Below, one piece after another: positions 1 to 8,154 of a stretch of 43,960 nt of DNA. This DNA is from an uncultured Thermomicrobia bacterium. Its GTDB lineage: Bacteria > Chloroflexota > Chloroflexia > Thermomicrobiales > JALYUS01. Location of the stretch: contig CALBSO010000046.1 of the NCBI GenBank assembly GCA_937968015.1, positions 1 through 43,960 of the forward strand, written 5' to 3'. Each line of letters starts with the position of its first letter. Position 1 is the stretch's first letter. A program made the position numbers and the translations under genes. The notes beneath the pieces are model-generated. The model searched no databases and had not been told where the DNA came from. It was given only the letters and a program-made list of their open reading frames with translations.

Positions 1-85
1 CATGCCAACTACTCTACCCGCTCCCACCCGCTTCGCTCAACTGCGTAAGTCCTAATGATACGGTACAACACCGACAGACGGTATG

Positions 86-114
86 TTGACAAGTCGCGAG
101 CCGAACCGTATAGT
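86..114 (+). promoter_or_regulatory. Sigma70-type promoter of the GntR gene
   Basis: TTGACA (86-91) and TATAGT (109-114) are separated by exactly 17 bases, a near-consensus housekeeping promoter. Transcription would begin near 121. That excludes the upstream in-frame ATG at 83 and supports the start at 188. The perfect AATTG/CAATT palindrome at 140-151 lies just downstream of the predicted start and could be an operator for autoregulation (inference). Confidence 0.7.
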
Positions 115-187
115 GCGACTACGGTCAGGTTATCAAGTGAATTGCTCAATTGGTCCAGGTCTTCGTCTACCCTGTGATAGAGGTGAT

Positions 188-982
188 ATGCAGGCATTGG
201 CATCAACAGAGATTCATGCCGATATGGCCGCCGCGCGTCCTCACCTTCCTGCATCGCGCATGGGCTTGGTCGAGTCCGTTGCGCAGCAGATCCTCGCACT
301 GATCGCCCAGGAGCGCTTGAAACCCGGAGACCGCTTGCCGTCTACACGGATGTTGGCGCAGCGCTTTCAGGTCGCGACGCCAACGATCCGTGAGGTCCTT
401 CGTCGCCTCCAGGCTACCGGCGTCGTTGACATCCGCCATGGGTCGGGGATTTATGTTCGAAAAGGACATCTGCGGATAATGCTTGCCAACCCGAATGTGA
501 GTGTGCTCAATCCGCACGTCACCATTGATCTCCTCAACGCGCGCCTCCTGGTAGAGCCGCAGTTGGCGGAACTGGCCGCCAAAATCGTCAACGAAAACGA
601 GAGTGCGGCCCTCCAGGAGATCCTTGCCGAGGCCGAACAGTATCTCGTTGATAACGATCAGATGCTCCACCAGGTAAACATGTCCTTCCATCTCGCCATC
701 GCCCATTGCACAGGAAATGTCGCGCTCACGCAAATCATGGAATCGTTGATCGAACTCTACTCCTTTGAGCAGTTCGCGGTTATTTCCCTGTTCAATGCCC
801 GATTCCAGGATCACGAGGAGCACAAAGCGATCTGCGGTGCGATATGCGATCGAGCCCCAGAGCGCGCTCGTTCCTTGATGGAGCAACACCTCATACATGT
901 CAAATCGGTAGTCGAGGCGCGACTGCGAAAGCGTATGGAGGATGAAGGGGAACGCGACAGTCAGGAGGCGCCGCAATGGTGA
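188..982 (+). CDS. GntR/FadR-family transcriptional regulator (FCD domain)
   Basis: A 264-aa regulator. The N-terminal third carries a GntR winged helix-turn-helix, recognisable from LKPGDRLPSTRMLAQRFQV followed by TIREVLRRLQATGVVDIRHG. The C-terminal part is helical and acidic and fits the FCD ligand-binding domain of the FadR subfamily; histidines in the NMSFHLAIAHCTGN stretch would be candidate metal ligands. The ATG at 188 is chosen because GAGGTG stands just before it and the promoter at 86-114 lies downstream of the alternative ATG at 83. It is encoded immediately upstream of, and in the same direction as, a sugar ABC importer, so it probably controls that importer in response to a sugar or sugar acid. 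The effector is unknown. The family call is firm; the target is inferred from position. Confidence 0.88.
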   Translation: MQALASTEIHADMAAARPHLPASRMGLVESVAQQILALIAQERLKPGDRLPSTRMLAQRFQVATPTIREVLRRLQATGVVDIRHGSGIYVRKGHLRIMLANPNVSVLNPHVTIDLLNARLLVEPQLAELAAKIVNENESAALQEILAEAEQYLVDNDQMLHQVNMSFHLAIAHCTGNVALTQIMESLIELYSFEQFAVISLFNARFQDHEEHKAICGAICDRAPERARSLMEQHLIHVKSVVEARLRKRMEDEGERDSQEAPQW

Positions 983-1047
983 AGGCGTGCATCGTACACG
1001 GTCTCTGTGGCGACAAGATTTGGCAAGTAGCGTAAGGAGCGTGGCAG

Positions 1048-2562
1048 ATGACAATGCAGGGGCACACCGTTTCTCGTAACCGCCCGTTCACGCGGCGTGA
1101 CCTGATGCGCTTCGGCGTCGGTGCGGCGAGTACGACGGTATTGGGTGCAATCCTCGCGGCGTGTGGCGGCAGCAAAGCGACCGACACGCCGAAGCCCGCG
1201 ACCGGCGCGACCGCCGCCCCGGCGGGAACGACGGCCCCGGCAGCAGGCGCGGCAACCGCCCCCGCCAGTACCCCTGCGACCGTCGCGGCGACCAATGGCA
1301 CCGCCGCACCCGCCGCGACGACTGCCCCCGCGAGCAACGCGGACGCCGGCTCGATCACGATGATCTCGACGCAGTTCGCGCCCATTGACCAGGCCGAGAA
1401 GTTCCGCAAGACGATCCTCGCCAACTTCAAGGGCAAGGTGGACTTCCTGCCACAGGAAGCCGGGCCGTTCAATGATCGCGTTCGCGCCGAGGAGCAGGCC
1501 AATAAAGTGACGGTGAGCATCATCGGCGGCTTGCACGGTGATTTCGTCCCCTTCGCGAAGGACGGCCTGCTGGAGGACCTCACGCCCGTCCTGGCCAAAC
1601 TCGGGGATCGTGGCTTCCCGAAAGCCTTCCTCGACCTCGCCAAGATCGGTACGACGGATAAGACCTTCTACATCCCCTGGATGCAGGCGACGTACATCAT
1701 GGCGGCAAACAAGAAGGCGCTACAATATCTGCCGCAGGGGGCGAAGATCGAGACGCTCACCTACGCTCAACTGAAGGATTGGGGCGCGGCGATGCAGAAG
1801 GGGTCCGGCCAGCGGCGCATCGGCTTCCCCGCCGGCCCGACCGGGCTCATCCACCGCTTCTTCCAGGGCTACCTCTATCCGTCGTACACGGGTTCTACCG
1901 TCGTCGCGTTCAAGACGCCCGAGGCGGTGCAGATGTGGACCGCCTTCAAGGACATCTGGCAGTACACCAACCCCGCCTCCACCAACTACGGGGGCTCTGG
2001 TGAGCCGCTCTTATCCGAGGAAATCTGGGTGGGCTGGGATCACATCGCCACTCTCCTTCCCGCGCTTACGGGTAGGCCGAACGACTTCGTCACCTTCCCG
2101 GCGCCCTCGGGGCCGAAGGGGCGCGGGTTTATGCCGGTGCTCGCCGGATTCGCCATCCCCAAGGGCGCGCCGAACCGGCCGGGCGCGGAATTGCTGATTG
2201 ATTATCTGACGCAAGCGCCGCAGCAGATTAGCACCGCGAAGGAGAATGGCTTCTTCCCGGTGACGAACGCCACCGTGCCAGCCGATCTCTCCGCGGGCGT
2301 CAAGCTGGAGGCGGACGCGATCAAGGCGCAGTCCTCGTCTTCGGACGCGGTGACGACGCTCCTGCCCGTCGGGATCGGCTCGAAGGGCGGCGACTTCAAC
2401 AAGGTCTACGTTGATTCCTTCACCCGCATCATCGTCAAGGGCGAGTCGGTGCAGACGGTGCTGGAGGATGAGGCGAAGATCATGCAGAGTATTCTCAACG
2501 ATACGAAGGCGCCGTGCTGGGCGCCCGATCCGGCGAGCACGGGCGCATGCGTGATCAAGTAG
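1048..2562 (+). CDS. Extracellular solute-binding lipoprotein of a carbohydrate ABC importer
   Basis: A 504-aa binding protein. Its signal has a twin-arginine motif (TRRDLMRFG, R16-R17), a hydrophobic stretch and a lipobox ILAAC with the modified cysteine at residue 39. A low-complexity Ala/Thr/Pro linker (about residues 40-105) should hold the domain away from the membrane. The rest looks like a family 1 (UgpB/MalE-type) periplasmic-binding fold. AAGGAG at 1034-1039 lies 8 bases before the ATG. The gene heads a run with two permeases and an ATPase, so it should capture the imported sugar outside the cell. The ligand cannot be read from sequence. The permease gene overlaps its 3' end. Confidence 0.92.
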   Translation: MTMQGHTVSRNRPFTRRDLMRFGVGAASTTVLGAILAACGGSKATDTPKPATGATAAPAGTTAPAAGAATAPASTPATVAATNGTAAPAATTAPASNADAGSITMISTQFAPIDQAEKFRKTILANFKGKVDFLPQEAGPFNDRVRAEEQANKVTVSIIGGLHGDFVPFAKDGLLEDLTPVLAKLGDRGFPKAFLDLAKIGTTDKTFYIPWMQATYIMAANKKALQYLPQGAKIETLTYAQLKDWGAAMQKGSGQRRIGFPAGPTGLIHRFFQGYLYPSYTGSTVVAFKTPEAVQMWTAFKDIWQYTNPASTNYGGSGEPLLSEEIWVGWDHIATLLPALTGRPNDFVTFPAPSGPKGRGFMPVLAGFAIPKGAPNRPGAELLIDYLTQAPQQISTAKENGFFPVTNATVPADLSAGVKLEADAIKAQSSSSDAVTTLLPVGIGSKGGDFNKVYVDSFTRIIVKGESVQTVLEDEAKIMQSILNDTKAPCWAPDPASTGACVIK

Positions 2563-3470
2563 CCGCGGGCGAGCGGGCGATAGCCGCTCCGGCGCGGCGG
2601 GCCCGCCGCGCCAGGAAGGGCGGCACGACCACGGCGCCATACCTGCTGCTCGTGCCCGCCGCGCTCTTCCTCGCCATCTTTTTCGTCTGGCCGATGGTGC
2701 AGGCGCTCTTGCTCTCCGTTCGCGGGGAGCACGGCGGCTTCACGACGGCGAATTTCCACCGGATGACGGGGGATACCTACTTCTGGCCGGCGGTCCGGTA
2801 CACGCTTCTCTTCATCGTCGTCATCCTGCCGTGCCAGTTGGCGCTCGCGCTGGCGATGGCGCTCCTGTTGCAGGCGGACCTGAAAGGCAAGGGATTCTTT
2901 CTCTATATCTGGGCGATCCCGCTGGCGATCTCGGATCTCGCCTCCGGAATCGTCTGGCTGGCGATCTTCTCCCCGAATGGATTCCTCAACTCGATCCTGC
3001 ATGGGCTGGGATTGGAGGAAAATCCGTTCCCGTTCCTCACCCTCGAGCACCCGGTCAGCCGGTTTCTCTGCATCGTGATCGCGGAGACGTGGCGCGCGAC
3101 GTCGCTTGTCATGATCATCCTCCTCGCCGGTATCCAGGTGATCCCGAAGGATTATGCCGAGGCGGCGGAGGTCTTCGGCGCGACGGCTTGGCAGCGGCTG
3201 CGCTATGTGACCCTGCCACTCTTACGCCCCAGCCTCCAGGTGGCGCTCATCTTGCGCACGCTCGCCGCCTTCCAGGTGTTCGCCATTATCCTGGCGCTCG
3301 TTGGCCGTACCGTGCCAGTGCTGGCCGAAGAGGCGTATAACTGGTCCGCCGTCTTGACCAACAACTATATCGCCGCCGCATACGCCGTCGTGATCCTCGT
3401 CGTCTCGATCGCTGTGACGATTGTTTACCTGCGCGCCCTGCGGGTGCGCGACGAGCAGCAGGGGCTATGA
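2547..3470 (+). CDS. Carbohydrate ABC transporter permease, MalF/UgpA type
   Basis: About 307 aa with roughly six membrane segments, starting with a hydrophobic helix near residues 32-55. The cytoplasmic EAA loop that docks the ATPase is clear: EAAEVFGATAWQRLRYVTLP. I place the start at 2547, overlapping the last codons of the binding-protein gene; an in-frame ATG at 2514 would overlap more. It should pair with the next permease as a heterodimer. A 133-base gap with two GC hairpins separates it from that partner. Confidence 0.9.
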   Translation: MRDQVAAGERAIAAPARRARRARKGGTTTAPYLLLVPAALFLAIFFVWPMVQALLLSVRGEHGGFTTANFHRMTGDTYFWPAVRYTLLFIVVILPCQLALALAMALLLQADLKGKGFFLYIWAIPLAISDLASGIVWLAIFSPNGFLNSILHGLGLEENPFPFLTLEHPVSRFLCIVIAETWRATSLVMIILLAGIQVIPKDYAEAAEVFGATAWQRLRYVTLPLLRPSLQVALILRTLAAFQVFAIILALVGRTVPVLAEEAYNWSAVLTNNYIAAAYAVVILVVSIAVTIVYLRALRVRDEQQGL

Positions 3471-3487
3471 ACCGGCTTAACCCCCGG

Positions 3488-3511
3488 CCCCCTTCCTTTT
3501 TGGGAAGGGGG
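3488..3511. repeat. GC-rich hairpin 1 between the two permease genes
   Basis: The 9-base arms CCCCCTTCC and GGAAGGGGG flank a 6-base T-rich loop. A second hairpin of nearly the same design follows at 3570-3591. No T tract follows, so transcription termination is unlikely. It resembles a small dispersed palindromic repeat or an mRNA-processing or stability element inside the operon. Confidence 0.7.
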
Positions 3512-3569
3512 AGCATGCTACTGAAATGCCATGGTGTTCGGGCGAACGCCGCACGCGCCCATATCGAGT

Positions 3570-3591
3570 CCCCCTCCTTTTCGGGAGGGGG
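3570..3591. repeat. GC-rich hairpin 2 just before the second permease
   Basis: Arms CCCCCTCC and GGAGGGGG flank loop TTTTCG. The right arm is followed at once by a G-rich stretch that serves as ribosome-binding region for the ATG at 3604, so pairing could affect access to that site. It is a near copy of the hairpin at 3488-3511. Confidence 0.65.
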
Positions 3592-3603
3592 CAGGGGGTA
3601 GGT

Positions 3604-4488
3604 ATGAATACCGCGACCGTCACGAAACCGGCTGAAACGGGAGCGCCCGTCGTGCGCCGCCGGGCGCGCTCGCGGCGACACATGCTGGGGCGGATCGGGC
3701 TCTATGCGCTGGCGATCCTCATCACGCTCTTCATGCTCCTGCCGATCTACCTTATCGCGGTCAGCGCCTTCAGCCCCCAGGCGAAGATTTATACCTTCCC
3801 GAAGGCATTAATCCCGCATCGGAGCGATCTCTCGACCGCGACGTTCTCGTTCTTTATCCACTCCACGGGCGTGCCCCAGTCGGTGCGCAACAGCATCGTC
3901 GTCGGACTCGGGACGCTGCTGCTCTCCACGCTGATCGGCGCGCCCGCCGGGCTGGCGCTCGCTCGTTTTTTCTTCCGTGGCCGCGGGGCGTTTCAGCTCT
4001 TCATCCTCTCCACGCGGGCGTTTCCGGGGGTGATCCTCGCCATCCCGCTCGTCGTAACCTTCATCAGGTGGAACCTCTATGACAAACTGCTCGGGGTCAT
4101 CCTCGTACACACCGCGTTCACCTTGCCGACGACGATCCTCGTCATGAGCAGCATCTTCGTCAGCATTCCGCGCGATCTGGAGGAGGCGGCGCTGACACTC
4201 GGCTGCACGCCGTTCGCCGCCTTCTGGCGCATCATGCTGCCGCTCTCGCTGCCGGGGATGGCGGCGGTAGCCATCTTCACCTTCGTCGCATCCTGGAATG
4301 AGGTCTTCGCGGCGACGATCCTGACAGTGAAAAACCGCACGCTGCCCGCGCAGGTGCTCGCCTCGCTCAACAGCTCGCAGCTTCCGTACAAGTTCGCGGG
4401 CGGTTTCGCGCTTGTCATTCCCTCGCTCGTCTTCATCTTCTTCATGCGCCGCTATCTGTTCAACATGTGGGGGCGCGTGGTGCGATAG
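3604..4488 (+). CDS. Carbohydrate ABC transporter permease, MalG/UgpE type
   Basis: About 294 aa and six predicted membrane helices after a basic N-terminus (VRRRARSRR). The EAA loop reads EEAALTLGCTPFAAFWRIML followed by PLSLPG, typical of the second sugar permease. The start at 3604 follows a G-rich Shine-Dalgarno; the longer ORF from 3526 would translate a hairpin repeat and lacks family resemblance there. It acts in the inner membrane with the MalF-type partner and the ATPase encoded downstream. Confidence 0.9.
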   Translation: MNTATVTKPAETGAPVVRRRARSRRHMLGRIGLYALAILITLFMLLPIYLIAVSAFSPQAKIYTFPKALIPHRSDLSTATFSFFIHSTGVPQSVRNSIVVGLGTLLLSTLIGAPAGLALARFFFRGRGAFQLFILSTRAFPGVILAIPLVVTFIRWNLYDKLLGVILVHTAFTLPTTILVMSSIFVSIPRDLEEAALTLGCTPFAAFWRIMLPLSLPGMAAVAIFTFVASWNEVFAATILTVKNRTLPAQVLASLNSSQLPYKFAGGFALVIPSLVFIFFMRRYLFNMWGRVVR

Positions 4489-4554
4489 CCGGAAATAGCG
4501 AGAACGAGTAGAAAGGAGAAACCAGGAAGTACTCGGATGCCGTCATCCCTTACC

Positions 4555-4589
4555 CTCGCTACTCATTACTCATTACTCGCTACTCATTC
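4555..4589. repeat. Tandem heptanucleotide repeat (5 units)
   Basis: Five back-to-back 7-mers: CTCGCTA, CTCATTA, CTCATTA, CTCGCTA, CTCATTC. On the minus strand the period reads GAGTNNN. The array ends directly at the ribosome-binding site of the ATPase gene. Similar GAGTNNN heptads occur at 9501-9535 and 42474-42494. Confidence 0.8.
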
Positions 4590-4598
4590 GAGGTGACT

Positions 4599-5687
4599 AT
4601 GGCCGAGATCAACATCCAGACGGTGCGGAAGACGTTTATCGGCAGCAAGCAGCCGGCGGTAAACGACATTGACCTGACGGTGGCCAATTCGGAGTTCATG
4701 GTACTGCTCGGTCCGTCGGGCTGCGGCAAGACGACGCTCCTTCGGATGATCGCGGGGCTGGAATATCCGGACAGCGGCAGCATCCTGATCGGCGGGCGGG
4801 ATGTGACCGACCTGCCGCCGCGTAGCCGGGGCATCGCAATGGTCTTCCAGAGCTACGCCGTCTTCCCGCACATGACCGTCTACGACAATATCGCCTTCGG
4901 CCTGCGGATGCATCATGCGTCGAAAAGCGAGATCAGCCGCAAGGTCGAGCGCGCCGCCGACCTCCTACAACTGACGCCGTACCTCAAGCGCTTCTCCGCG
5001 CAGTTGTCTGGTGGGCAGCGGCAGCGCGTCGCTGTCGCGCGGGCGATCGTGATGGAGCCATCCGTGCTGCTGATGGACGAACCGCTTTCCAATCTGGACG
5101 CGCTCCTCCGGCTCAATTTCCGCAGCGAGTTGAAGAAACTCGTCCAGGAGATTAAGACGACGACGATCTACGTCACGCACGATCAGGTCGAGGCGCTCTC
5201 GCTCGGCGATCGCATCGCCGTGATGCGCGACGGCGAGATTGTCCAGTGTGGTACGCCGATGGAAATTTACAGCAATCCCGCGACGGAGTTCATCGGTGGC
5301 TTCATCGGCAACCCGCCAATGAACTTCCTGCACGGCCTGCTTCAGCGCCAGAACGGGCGGGCGCGCGTGACCGTCGGCGATCATGTGCTGGAGGCGCCAA
5401 CGACACTGGCGGCGCATGATGGTGCGACGGTCATCGTCGGCATCCGCGCCGAGAACATTCAGGCTGCTCTCCAATCCGTGCCGGACGCGCTCGCCGCCCG
5501 GGCCGAGGTGATCGAGCCGGTTGGGTCGCACATGCTCATTACGGCGGTCGTTGGCGACCAGCGCGTGAAGGTACTGACGCGCGCGGACTTTCCGGTCGAA
5601 ACCAATGGATCGCTCTGGCTCCAACCCGAGTGGGACAAACTGCGTTGGTTCGATCCAGAAACGCATCGGGAGATTGCCGCCAAATGA
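4599..5687 (+). CDS. Sugar ABC transporter ATPase, UgpC/MsmK type
   Basis: A 362-aa ATPase. Walker A is GPSGCGKTT, the signature LSGGQRQRVAVARAI, Walker B VLLMDEPLSNLD and the switch histidine THDQVEA. The C-terminal third fits the TOBE/MalK regulatory region. The ATG at 4599 follows GAGGTG closely; a GTG two codons upstream is less likely. It powers the importer encoded upstream. Because the second binding-protein locus (35.1-39.6 kb) has no ATPase, this protein could also serve it, as UgpC/MsmK-type ATPases are often shared (inference). Its stop overlaps the next start as ATGA. Confidence 0.95.
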   Translation: MAEINIQTVRKTFIGSKQPAVNDIDLTVANSEFMVLLGPSGCGKTTLLRMIAGLEYPDSGSILIGGRDVTDLPPRSRGIAMVFQSYAVFPHMTVYDNIAFGLRMHHASKSEISRKVERAADLLQLTPYLKRFSAQLSGGQRQRVAVARAIVMEPSVLLMDEPLSNLDALLRLNFRSELKKLVQEIKTTTIYVTHDQVEALSLGDRIAVMRDGEIVQCGTPMEIYSNPATEFIGGFIGNPPMNFLHGLLQRQNGRARVTVGDHVLEAPTTLAAHDGATVIVGIRAENIQAALQSVPDALAARAEVIEPVGSHMLITAVVGDQRVKVLTRADFPVETNGSLWLQPEWDKLRWFDPETHREIAAK

Positions 5688-7033
5688 CGACTGCAAGAGA
5701 TCAGCCAGGCAATCTCACGCCGGAAGAGATGGTGACGCAAGCCGTAGCGGTGCTGCGGGAAAACGACCTCGGCGGCTGGACGAAAGCCGCCCCCCGCCTC
5801 TATCCGCACCAGTGGAGTTGGGACAGCGCCTTTATCGCCATCGGCCTCGCGCATCTCGATACGCGCCGCGCCGCGCAAGAGTTGCAGACGCTCTTTGCTG
5901 CGCAGTGGGCGACGGGGATGGTGCCGCACATCGTCTTCAACCCGGCAGCAAGCGGCTATTTCCCCAATCTCGAACGCTGGGGAACCGGGACCGCGCCGAC
6001 CGCGCCCGCTGGCGTGCAGACGAGCGGCATGTGCCAGCCGCCCGTCCATGCGATTGCCGCGCGATACATCTGGGAGATCGCGCGTGGCACGGCGGCGGCG
6101 GGTGATGCGGACGCCTTTCTGCGCGACCTCTACCCGCGCCTGCTCGCGTGGCACCGCTACCTCGCGACCGACCGTGATCCGGAAGGATCGGGCCTCGTCA
6201 CCATCTACCACCCGTGGGAGGGCGGCTCGGACAATTCGCCTGCATGGGATTCGCCGATGGCGGCAATCATTGTCGGAGATCTCCCGCCTTACGAGCGACA
6301 CGATCTGAAGCACGCAGACCCTTCTATGCGACCGACGATGGCAGAGTACGACCGCTACCTCTGGATCGTCGAGGTGATGAAACACGCGCGCTATGACGAA
6401 GCCACGGTCTATCGGACCAACCCGTTTCTGGTGAAAGGGGTCTTCTTCAGCGGCATCTTCGTCGCCGCGAACGACGCCCTACTGGAAATTGCGGCAATCG
6501 TTGGCGCGCCGGACACGGATCGAGCGGCGATCACCGAATGGCGCGACCGTGGCCTGCGCGGCCTGAACGAACGCTGGGACCCGACCCTGAACCTCTGCCT
6601 TGACTATGATCTGCGCGCCGGAGCGCCGATCCCGGTGCGGGTGATGGGTGGCTTCGCGCCGCTCATTGCCGGACATCTTACCCCGGAGCGGCAAACGGCG
6701 ATCCTGGCGACGCTCGATTCACCGGCGTGGCTCGGTCACCCGCGCCTCCGCTGGCCGGTACCGCCGAGCACCAGCCCGGACGGTCCCGGATTCGATCCTC
6801 GCCGGTACTGGCGCGGCCCGACATGGCCGGTGATGAACTGGCTCTTCTGGTGGGCGCTCGTGCAGATCGGTGAGACCGAGCGCGCCGTCGCGCTCCGCCG
6901 CGCGTCGCTGGACCAACTCGCCAGTGGCGGCTTCGGCGAGTATTACGAGCCATTCACGGGCGAACTACTCGGCTCCCCCGACCAATCCTGGACCGCCGCC
7001 GTCGCCCTCGACTGGCTCAACACGCAGCAATGA
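5684..7033 (+). CDS. (alpha/alpha)6-barrel glycoside hydrolase, GH63/MGH1-like
   Basis: About 449 aa with no signal peptide, so probably cytoplasmic. Recognisable blocks are QWSWDSAFIAIGLAHLD near residue 45, HPWEGGSDNSPAWDSP in the middle, and near the C-terminus a block beginning RGPTWPVMNWLFW and a block around FGEYYEPFTGELLGSPDQSW. This pattern fits glucosidase/mannosylglycerate-hydrolase-like enzymes of the GH63 type. The acidic residues in those blocks are the likely catalytic pair. The ATG overlaps the ATPase stop (ATGA), so translation should be coupled; an upstream in-frame start at 5630 is unlikely. The enzyme probably cleaves the glycoside taken up by the transporter. Exact substrate unknown. 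Confidence 0.82.
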   Translation: MTTARDQPGNLTPEEMVTQAVAVLRENDLGGWTKAAPRLYPHQWSWDSAFIAIGLAHLDTRRAAQELQTLFAAQWATGMVPHIVFNPAASGYFPNLERWGTGTAPTAPAGVQTSGMCQPPVHAIAARYIWEIARGTAAAGDADAFLRDLYPRLLAWHRYLATDRDPEGSGLVTIYHPWEGGSDNSPAWDSPMAAIIVGDLPPYERHDLKHADPSMRPTMAEYDRYLWIVEVMKHARYDEATVYRTNPFLVKGVFFSGIFVAANDALLEIAAIVGAPDTDRAAITEWRDRGLRGLNERWDPTLNLCLDYDLRAGAPIPVRVMGGFAPLIAGHLTPERQTAILATLDSPAWLGHPRLRWPVPPSTSPDGPGFDPRRYWRGPTWPVMNWLFWWALVQIGETERAVALRRASLDQLASGGFGEYYEPFTGELLGSPDQSWTAAVALDWLNTQQ

Positions 7034-7034
7034 G

Positions 7035-7065
7035 CAATAAGGGAGGCTCGCTTCTATCCTTATTG
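7035..7065. terminator. Weak stem-loop after the sugar operon
   Basis: CAATAAGG (7035-7042) pairs with CCTTATTG (7058-7065) across a 15-base loop just after the glycoside hydrolase stop. There is no T run, so it may be only a weak terminator or a 3' stabilising stem. Confidence 0.35.
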
Positions 7066-7163
7066 ATCCCCATGCGCGTTTCGCTGCGTGTCATGCCAAT
7101 CAGCGGGTATGATAGATGCTGATATGGCAATGAACCGGATACCAACGCAAGGAGGACCGCGGC

Positions 7164-7988
7164 ATGAGCGACCCGATTACTCTCAAAGATGCACGCATTC
7201 TCGTCACTGGCGCGTCCACCGGCGTCGGGCGAGCGACGGCGGAACGGCTCGTTCAGGAGGGCGCGTCCGTCGTGGCGACGGTGCGGAAAGAAGCGGACGG
7301 CGTACCCCTGCGTGCGATGGGGTGTGAGGTCGCACTGCTCGATGTGACCGACCACGCGGCGGGCGCGGCGCTGGTCGAGCAGGTAGGGCCGCTCGACGTG
7401 CTGATTAACAACGCGGCGTACTCGTACCGCAGTTCGTTCGAGCACGGGGATGATGCCGAGGTTCGGAAGATGTTCGATGTCAACTTCTTCGGTGCGTGCG
7501 CGCTCACCCGCGCCGCGCTCCCCGCGATGCGCGAGCGGCGGAAGGGCGCGATCATCAATGTCTCGTCCGTCTCTGGGCGCGTCGCGGTGGCGCTGAACGG
7601 CTACTACCCCGCGACGAAGTTCGCGCTGGAAGCAGTATCGGAGTCGCTGGCATACGAGGTGCGCCCGTTCAACATCCGCGTCGCCATCGTCGAGCCGGGT
7701 GGGATCAAGACCGCCTTCATCCCCAATATGCGTCTGGAGTCGCGCACCTACAACGACCGGAGCAATCCCTACGCCGACCTCGCGGACCGGCTGCGCCCGA
7801 CCGCGCCGGGCGGTTCCGAGCCATCGGTCGTCGCGGAGGCAATCGTTCGCGCGCTGACCGCACCCGCGCCCGGCAAACTGCGCTGGCCCGGCACGCCGGA
7901 CGCCGAGCAGGGCCTCCATCTACGCGACACGATGGACGACGACGCCTTCATGGCGATGCAGGCGGAGCGCGCCGGCATCCCTTGGTAA
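7164..7988 (+). CDS. SDR-family oxidoreductase
   Basis: A 274-aa short-chain dehydrogenase/reductase of the classical type. The cofactor loop is VTGASTGVGRA near residue 13, the structural NNAA motif follows (LINNAAYSY), and the catalytic serine (NVSSVSGR) and YPATK pair are present. Length is normal for the family. A strong AAGGAGG lies 8 bases before the ATG. It should use NAD(P)H in the cytoplasm; the substrate is unknown. It stands alone, between the sugar operon and a terminator-like hairpin. Confidence 0.92.
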   Translation: MSDPITLKDARILVTGASTGVGRATAERLVQEGASVVATVRKEADGVPLRAMGCEVALLDVTDHAAGAALVEQVGPLDVLINNAAYSYRSSFEHGDDAEVRKMFDVNFFGACALTRAALPAMRERRKGAIINVSSVSGRVAVALNGYYPATKFALEAVSESLAYEVRPFNIRVAIVEPGGIKTAFIPNMRLESRTYNDRSNPYADLADRLRPTAPGGSEPSVVAEAIVRALTAPAPGKLRWPGTPDAEQGLHLRDTMDDDAFMAMQAERAGIPW

Positions 7989-7998
7989 ACCTCGCCCC

Positions 7999-8034
7999 TC
8001 TCCCCTCTTCATCGCGATGGAAGGGGAGAATTTT
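7999..8034 (+). terminator. Intrinsic terminator after the SDR gene
   Basis: A long imperfect stem is formed by the C-rich left arm TCTCCCC with TTC and ATCG, folding back on CGAT, GAA and GGGGAGA, and is followed by TTTT. This is the expected form of a Rho-independent terminator. Confidence 0.65.
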
Positions 8035-8154
8035 CGGCGCCTGGCACGTCGCTCTCCTGCGCCATGGATCGTGAAACGCGGTACAATAAAAGAGGAAATT
8101 GTTGTGTCCGAAGGGTGACCGGGCACGCGGACTCACGGGGAAGGAACGCAACCG

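Noticed and set aside
987..999. Possible operator GTGCATCGTACAC before the binding-protein gene
   Set aside because: The symmetry is imperfect and short, with no second copy; too weak to annotate.
8059..8087. TACAAT at 8082-8087 as a -10 box for the GlcF-like gene
   Set aside because: The -35 position (GCGCCA) does not resemble a promoter element.
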